Of a stretch of 64,000 bases of DNA, positions 59,283 through 64,000 are shown in pieces. The position numbers and the translations under genes are program-made. This DNA comes from an uncultured Lachnospiraceae bacterium (GTDB taxonomy: Bacteria > Bacillota > Clostridia > Lachnospirales > Lachnospiraceae): assembly GCA_947175035.1 (NCBI GenBank), contig CAMWLG010000007.1, positions 1 to 64,000 of the forward strand, given 5' to 3'. The notes under the pieces are model-generated. The model worked only from the letters and a program-made list of their open reading frames with translations, did no database searches and was not told the origin of the DNA. The first letter of the stretch is position 1. The number at the start of each line of letters is the position of its first letter.

Positions 59283-60617
59283 ATGGACATATTTGAATAT
59301 ATGAGAAGTACCAGTATGGAGAAAGAGTCGCCGCTGGCTGCCAGAATGCGCCCCCGTGTACTGGAGGAAGTGGTGGGGCAGGAGCATATTATCGGCAAGG
59401 ACAAGCTGTTGTACCGCGCCATCAAGGCGGACAAGATCAGTTCGGTAATCTTCTACGGACCGCCGGGGACGGGTAAGACCACGCTGGCCAGAGTGATCGC
59501 CAATACCACCAGTGCAGAGTTCACACAGATCAACGCCACTGTCGCCGGCAAGAAGGATATGGAGGAGGTAGTGAGTAAGGCGAAGGAATTGCAAGGGATG
59601 TATGGCAAGCGGACTATTTTGTTTATTGATGAGATTCATCGTTTTAACAAAAGCCAGCAGGACTATCTTCTTCCTTTCGTAGAGGATGGGACGATTATTT
59701 TGATAGGAGCTACCACGGAGAATCCCTATTTTGAGGTAAACGGGGCATTGATTTCCCGTTCGATCATATTTGAATTAAAGCCGATTCCCAAGGATGCAGT
59801 GAAGGAGCTCTTGCGCAAGGCGGTGACAGACGAGGAGCGGGGAATGGGAAGCTACCGCGCGGTGATAGACGAGGAGGCGCTGGATTTTCTCGCAGATATC
59901 GCAGGGGGAGACGCCAGACATGCGTTAAATGCCGTGGAACTGGGTGTGATGACCACAGAGCGGGGGGAGGACGACCAAATCCATATCACGCTGGAGGTGG
60001 CGCAGGAGTGTATTCAGAAGCGAGCGGCACGTTATGACAAAAACGGCGACAGCCACTATGACACCATCTCTGCTTTTATCAAGAGTATGCGTGGGTCCGA
60101 CCCGGATGCGGCGGTCTATTATCTGGCCCGGATGCTCTATGCGGGCGAGAGCGTGACTTTTATTGCCAGGCGCATTATGATATGTGCGGCTGAGGATGTG
60201 GGAAATGCGGATCCACAGGCGCTTGTGGTGGCGACCAACGCATCTCTTGCCGTGGAGCGCATCGGTATGCCCGAGGCGCAGATCATTCTGTCCCAAGCGG
60301 CGGTATACGTGGCCTGCGCACCGAAGTCCAATGCCAGCTGTGAGGCGATTGCGCAGGCGCTTGGAGAGGTGGAGCGCAGCGGCAGTCTGCCCATCCCCAC
60401 ACACTTGCAGGACGCGCACTACAAAGGAGCGGCGAAATTGGGGCATGGCACAGGGTATAAATATGCCCATGATTATCCCAACCATTATGTGGAGCAGCAA
60501 TATCTGCCCTATGAGTTAAGCGGGAGAGAATTCTACAATCCCTCGGGCAACGGGTATGAGGTAAAAATCAGGGAACATATGAAGCGCATCCGGGAGGAGG
60601 CTCAGAATAATTCCTGA
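59283..60617 (+). CDS. rarA: Replication-associated recombination protein A (RarA/MgsA)
   Basis: A 444-residue AAA+ ATPase of the clamp-loader-like RarA family, acting at stalled replication forks. Walker A is GPPGTGKTT (near 56-64), Walker B is ILFIDEIHRFNKSQQD and the C-terminal domain has GSDPDAAVYYLARML and ICAAEDVG. The length is normal. The ATG at 59283 has CGGAG upstream. The stop lies 16 bases inside the convergent DUF4364 gene. Confidence 0.94.
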   Translation: MDIFEYMRSTSMEKESPLAARMRPRVLEEVVGQEHIIGKDKLLYRAIKADKISSVIFYGPPGTGKTTLARVIANTTSAEFTQINATVAGKKDMEEVVSKAKELQGMYGKRTILFIDEIHRFNKSQQDYLLPFVEDGTIILIGATTENPYFEVNGALISRSIIFELKPIPKDAVKELLRKAVTDEERGMGSYRAVIDEEALDFLADIAGGDARHALNAVELGVMTTERGEDDQIHITLEVAQECIQKRAARYDKNGDSHYDTISAFIKSMRGSDPDAAVYYLARMLYAGESVTFIARRIMICAAEDVGNADPQALVVATNASLAVERIGMPEAQIILSQAAVYVACAPKSNASCEAIAQALGEVERSGSLPIPTHLQDAHYKGAAKLGHGTGYKYAHDYPNHYVEQQYLPYELSGREFYNPSGNGYEVKIREHMKRIREEAQNNS

Positions 60618-61117
60618 ATCAGAAATTGGTAGATTGTCTCGTTTTTGGTCTTCCAATTGTCGCAGATGGCGGACGCACTCTCTTTGGTCGGCACGGACAG
60701 CGTGATATCCACTAATTTGATATCTCTGTCCATGGCGATTAAATGTGCTTCGTATTCGCCGGAGGTGGATTTGTAGTAATTGCTCTGCACGGAAACCTCG
60801 TTTCGCAGCGTATGGCCTTGTTCTTGAAAATAGGTATCAATCTCTTGTTTGATGGAATCGTTGATGCGATTGTCAAAATAACGCAACGTCTGCTCGCCTT
60901 CCTTGGTGATGGTCAGGTGGGTGCGGTTTCCGTTGGTCTGGGAGAGGATCATTCCGGCGTCAGTCAACTCGCTGATGGCCTGCTGCAAGGGCAGAAAATT
61001 AGCATATTCCCGGTCTAGGAGAAAATCGCCGATCTGTGCCCTGGTCAATGGAAAGGACACACGGTTTAGCATATAAAGTATGATTAATTTGTAGAGGGTC
61101 AGGGGTTCTTGCAGCAT
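60602..61117 (-). CDS. DUF4364 family protein, winged-helix-like
   Basis: A 171-residue protein of the DUF4364 family, common in Clostridia. Residues about 8-85 have the pattern of a winged helix (LYKLIILYMLNRVSFPLTRAQI, then LSQTNGNRTHLTITKEGEQTL). The C-terminal half is unassigned. The ATG at 61117 has GGAGCC six bases upstream; a longer frame at 61135 is unlikely. A regulatory role is inferred. It follows the radical SAM gene by 36 bases. Confidence 0.82.
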   Translation of the reverse strand: MLQEPLTLYKLIILYMLNRVSFPLTRAQIGDFLLDREYANFLPLQQAISELTDAGMILSQTNGNRTHLTITKEGEQTLRYFDNRINDSIKQEIDTYFQEQGHTLRNEVSVQSNYYKSTSGEYEAHLIAMDRDIKLVDITLSVPTKESASAICDNWKTKNETIYQFLIQELF

Positions 61118-61153
61118 GATGGCTCCTTTTTTCATTTTTAGAGTTTTTTACAC

Positions 61154-62164
61154 CTATAGTAAGTCGCCCTGAGCGGCGTTCAAGGCGCGCATCTGACTGT
61201 GAAGGCTGTTCAGCACGTCGCGCTTGTTCAGACTCCAAGCGGGGGCGAGCAGTGTCTTCCTTGGTCCGTCTCCTGTGAGGCGGTGGATGACGATTTCCGG
61301 CGCAAGATGGCGGATACAATCAATCAGTATGGTGAGATATTCTTCCTTTTCCAATGGATGCAGGGGCAGGCTGTTGTCTGCAGGGGTGGTGTGCGCGGTT
61401 TCGAGGTACATTTTACCCAAATCCGTATCCTGCAATATGTGCAGCAGCTGCAGTTTGACACCAAAGGGCAGCAGGCGGTCTAAATATTCCACGCTCTCCA
61501 ACATTTGTGAGGGCGTCTCGCCGGGCAGTCCCAAAATCAGATGTACGATCACGGGAATTCCCGCTTCCTTTAATCTGTAAAAACTTTCCTCAAAGCAGGG
61601 CAGGGCATAGCCCCGGCGAATCAAGGCGGCAGTGTTCTCATGGATCGTTTGAAGACCAAGCTCTACCCAGATAAATTTGTGGGGATAGTGCTTTTGTAAT
61701 TCCTCGAGAAGCCGCAGGGTTTTCGCCGGCAGGCAGTCCGGTCTGGTGCCGATGGAGATACCACAGACCGGAGGGCATTCCAAAGCTTCCGTGTAGACCT
61801 GGCGCAGATATTCCACGGGGGCATAAGTGTTCGTGTACGCCTGAAAATAGGCGATCAGGCAGGCCCCTGAATCATTGCCTGTAATATCCGGGGAAAATTT
61901 ATTCTGTAGTCTGGAAAGTCCCGCCTGAAGCTGCGAGGCAACACTTTCGCGGACAATATCCTCGGCGAACTCTCCACTTCCGCCCGCGCTACAGAAGATA
62001 CAGCCCCGAGTGTCCAATGTCCCGTCCCGATTGGGACAACTCATATGGGCATTCAGGGCTATTTTATAGCATTTGTGTCCAAGGGTATTCAAGCACCAGG
62101 CGTTCAGGGAATAGTAAGGTTTGCCATGCCAATTTGGAACAGCTATATTTGCTTGATTCTGCAT
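61154..62164 (-). CDS. YhcC-type radical SAM protein (TIGR01212)
   Basis: A 336-residue radical SAM enzyme. The iron-sulfur Cys set is Cys43-x11-Cys55-x2-Cys58, the extended spacing typical of the YhcC/TIGR01212 group. SIGTRPDCL and WVELGLQTIHENTAALIRRGY are also family patterns. The reaction is unknown; distant relatives act on tRNA. It lies 16 bases downstream of the malic enzyme gene. Confidence 0.9.
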   Translation of the reverse strand: MQNQANIAVPNWHGKPYYSLNAWCLNTLGHKCYKIALNAHMSCPNRDGTLDTRGCIFCSAGGSGEFAEDIVRESVASQLQAGLSRLQNKFSPDITGNDSGACLIAYFQAYTNTYAPVEYLRQVYTEALECPPVCGISIGTRPDCLPAKTLRLLEELQKHYPHKFIWVELGLQTIHENTAALIRRGYALPCFEESFYRLKEAGIPVIVHLILGLPGETPSQMLESVEYLDRLLPFGVKLQLLHILQDTDLGKMYLETAHTTPADNSLPLHPLEKEEYLTILIDCIRHLAPEIVIHRLTGDGPRKTLLAPAWSLNKRDVLNSLHSQMRALNAAQGDLL

Positions 62165-62180
62165 GTAAAATCTCCTCAGG

Positions 62181-63335
62181 TTATCGTGTGATATGAGATT
62201 TTACCGCATCCGCCACGAGCTCCGCCACTTTGGGATTAAAAGCCTCGGGCATGATATTGTCCTCGTTCAGCTCTTCCTCGGGCACCAATCCGGCGATTGC
62301 GGCGGCGGCAGCAAGCTTCATCTCCTCGGTAATCTGTGTGGCGCGTCCCTCCAAGGCACCCTTGAAAATGCCAGGAAAGGCAACCACGTTGTTGACCTGA
62401 TTGGGGAAGTCGCTGCGCCCGGTTCCCACAACTTTGGCACCGGCAGCTTTGGCAATGTCAGGCATAATTTCAGGTACCGGATTCGCCATGGCGAAGAGAA
62501 TGGCATCATGATTCATGGAGGCGACCATCTCTGGGCTTACAATGCCCGGGGCGGAGACTCCCACGAAGATATCTGCTCCCTTCATAGCATCGGCGAGAGT
62601 ACCTGTCTCATTGTTCAGGTTAGTGAGTTCTGTCATTTTTTGCTGCATCCAGTTTAAACCGTCCGTGTTTTTGGACAGGATGCCGACCTTGTCGCACATA
62701 ATGACATTGGTAAAGCCATAAGTGAGAAGCAGCTTGGTAATCGCCACGCCGGCGCTTCCCGCACCGTTTACTACCACACGACAATCTTCTTTTTTCTTAT
62801 TTACTACCTTCAAGGCATTGATGATTCCGGCAAGAACCACGATCGCAGTGCCATGCTGGTCATCATGGAACACGGGAATGTCCAATGTCGCCTTCAAGCG
62901 TTCTTCAATCTCAAAGCAGCGGGGGGCACTGATATCCTCCAGGTTAATGCCGCCAAACCCTGGGGCAAGCCAAGTTACCGCCTTGATGATCTCCTCGGTG
63001 TCCTGGGTGTCGAGGCAGATGGGAACGGCGTTGACTCCGCCGAACTCCTTGAATAATACGGCCTTGCCCTCCATAACAGGCATGGCGGCATGGGGACCGA
63101 TATTGCCCAATCCCAACACGGCGCTGCCGTCGGAAACCACGGCCACAGTGTTGGATTTCATCGTGTATTTGTAAGCTGCCTCTTTGTCCTCGGCAATCAC
63201 CTTGCAAGGCTCGGCAACGCCAGGGGTATAGCAGAGTGCTAAGTCCTCTCTGGAATTGACGGGTGCCTTGGATGTGGTCTCTAATTTACCGTTCCATTGT
63301 TCGTGCAGCATCAATGCTTTTTCGTTGTTTGTCAT
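62181..63335 (-). CDS. Malic enzyme (oxaloacetate-decarboxylating)
   Basis: A 384-residue short-form malic enzyme converting malate to pyruvate and carbon dioxide with NAD or NADP. The catalytic Tyr and Lys lie in LCYTPGVAEPC and in the ITKLLLTYGF region. The metal and substrate motif is HDDQHGTAIV, and the nucleotide fold is VVNGAGSAGVAI. The N-terminus resembles clostridial and Bacillus YtsJ-type enzymes. It feeds pyruvate and reducing power. A consensus-like promoter lies upstream, back to back with glyA. Confidence 0.94.
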   Translation of the reverse strand: MTNNEKALMLHEQWNGKLETTSKAPVNSREDLALCYTPGVAEPCKVIAEDKEAAYKYTMKSNTVAVVSDGSAVLGLGNIGPHAAMPVMEGKAVLFKEFGGVNAVPICLDTQDTEEIIKAVTWLAPGFGGINLEDISAPRCFEIEERLKATLDIPVFHDDQHGTAIVVLAGIINALKVVNKKKEDCRVVVNGAGSAGVAITKLLLTYGFTNVIMCDKVGILSKNTDGLNWMQQKMTELTNLNNETGTLADAMKGADIFVGVSAPGIVSPEMVASMNHDAILFAMANPVPEIMPDIAKAAGAKVVGTGRSDFPNQVNNVVAFPGIFKGALEGRATQITEEMKLAAAAAIAGLVPEEELNEDNIMPEAFNPKVAELVADAVKSHITR

Positions 63336-63388
63336 TGGAATACCTCTTCTCTCAACTGATTTTGATATGTAGGTCTAAATGCCATTTT

Positions 63389-63417
63389 ATTATAGCCCAG
63401 AGACTACCCGATTGCAA
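63389..63417 (-). promoter_or_regulatory. Malic enzyme promoter
   Basis: On the minus strand TTGCAA (63412-63417), a 17-base spacer and TATAAT (63389-63394). Confidence 0.75.
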
Positions 63418-63425
63418 ATATTTTC

Positions 63426-63454
63426 TTTTCATTGTTGGGAATCTATGCTATAAT
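63426..63454 (+). promoter_or_regulatory. glyA promoter
   Basis: An extended -10, TGCTATAAT with TATAAT at 63449-63454, and a weak TTTTCA at 63426-63431 with a 17-base spacer. It lies about 50 bases before glyA, beside the divergent malic enzyme promoter. Confidence 0.6.
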
Positions 63455-63506
63455 TAAAATACAATGTGCTTAAAAGATAATTTAACATATCACAGGAGGA
63501 TAAGAA

Positions 63507-64000
63507 ATGTATTCATTGGATGATGTAAAGCTCGTTGACCCCGAGATTGCCCAAGCGATCGTGGACGAGCAGGCGAGGCAGAACAGCCATATTGAGCTGA
63601 TTGCCTCCGAGAACTGGGTGAGCAAGGCGGTGATGGCTGCCATGGGAAGCCCCCTCACCAACAAATATGCGGAAGGGTATCCTGGCAAGAGATATTATGG
63701 CGGATGCGATTGTGTGGATGTGGTGGAGAATCTAGCCATTGACAGGGCGAAGGAGCTTTTCGGCTGTGATTACGCGAATGTGCAGCCCCATTCCGGCGCG
63801 CAGGCCAATATGGCAGTGCAGTTTGCGGTGTGTAAGCCCGGCGATACTATCATGGGCATGAATCTGGATCACGGCGGTCATCTGACACACGGAAGCCCTG
63901 TGAATATGTCTGGCAAATATTTTAATATTGTACCTTATGGTGTCAATGACGATGGATTTATTGACTATGATAAGCTGCGTGAGATCGCGCTGGAGGCAAA
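63507..64000 (+). CDS. glyA: Serine hydroxymethyltransferase, 3' part outside the window
   Basis: The first 164 residues of a pyridoxal phosphate enzyme that interconverts serine and glycine with tetrahydrofolate. [39 protein letters not shown] and [10 protein letters not shown] are strong family motifs. AGGAGG lies before the ATG. The frame is open to the window end; the cofactor Lys lies beyond it. Confidence 0.97.
   Translation, partial: MYSLDDVKLVDPEIAQAIVDEQARQNSHIELIASENWVSKAVMAAMGSPLTNKYAEGYPGKRYYGGCDCVDVVENLAIDRAKELFGCDYANVQPHSGAQANMAVQFAVCKPGDTIMGMNLDHGGHLTHGSPVNMSGKYFNIVPYGVNDDGFIDYDKLREIALEA

Overview
The window looks like a chromosomal segment of a gut-type Lachnospiraceae bacterium (Firmicutes, Clostridia). 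The evidence is the gene content: DUF1700, DUF4250 and DUF4364 proteins, the tig-clpP-clpX-engB order, a TraX-family protein, GH105 and GH43 glycosidases, a copper operon with CsoR, and many AGGAGG-type ribosome binding sites. The species cannot be named from the sequence alone.

Layout. 1-2.8 kb: 3' end of tRNA-Arg, an MFS transporter, a DUF1700 pair and an Asn/Gln-rich micro-protein. 2.9-6.2 kb: a compact housekeeping operon with an RNA methyltransferase, a membrane-anchored amidase-like protein that lacks its zinc ligands, RdgB and a YfcE-type phosphoesterase. 6.3-10.4 kb: a surface-polysaccharide cluster with a pyruvyl transferase-like protein, a fused FrhB/GtrA protein and a GT-C-like membrane protein. 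10.5-12.4 kb: an accessory patch with hicAB and a tRNA-Pro. 12.5-18.9 kb: tig, clpP, clpX, engB, an AI-2E-family permease and truA. 19-26 kb: an atypical response regulator, TraX, GH105, a lipoprotein, a cold-shock gene, a degenerate membrane-anchored EIIA-Glc-like protein and GH43. 26-31.6 kb: a chemoreceptor, an HTH gene and the csoR-copA copper operon, in which copA carries an in-frame CopZ domain with its own start signals. 31.6-36.5 kb: a ZorA/ZorB-like motor pair, then clpB. 36.5-47.4 kb: lipoprotein, MgtC, two Rpn-type nucleases, two HAD phosphatases, a NUDIX hydrolase and a heterodimeric ABC exporter. 47.8-60.6 kb: long co-directional runs with DUF4250, an ASKHA ATPase, a chemoreceptor, a polysaccharide deacetylase, PAP2, DUF3737, a PatB-like C-S lyase, a potassium channel, a cytosolic ParB-like/BMP fusion, a phosphoesterase and RarA. 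60.6-64 kb: DUF4364, a YhcC-type radical SAM protein, malic enzyme, and glyA cut by the window end.

The least explained signal is a set of intergenic inverted-repeat elements. Two are 174-bp copies (12504 and 20654) with perfect 14-bp terminal inverted repeats. A shorter relative lies at 18954. Two larger elements (27510 and 47430) share a common core, and the 47430 element ends in the same GTTCAGCC/GGCTGAAC sequence as the 174-bp copies. A 23-bp perfect hairpin sits at 47676. Other points for a second look are the CopA-CopZ fusion, the motor pair without recognisable Zorya effectors, the ParB-like/BMP fusion, the FrhB-GtrA fusion, and three proteins whose folds are recognisable but whose key residues are gone. 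No CRISPR array, insertion sequence or prophage was seen.
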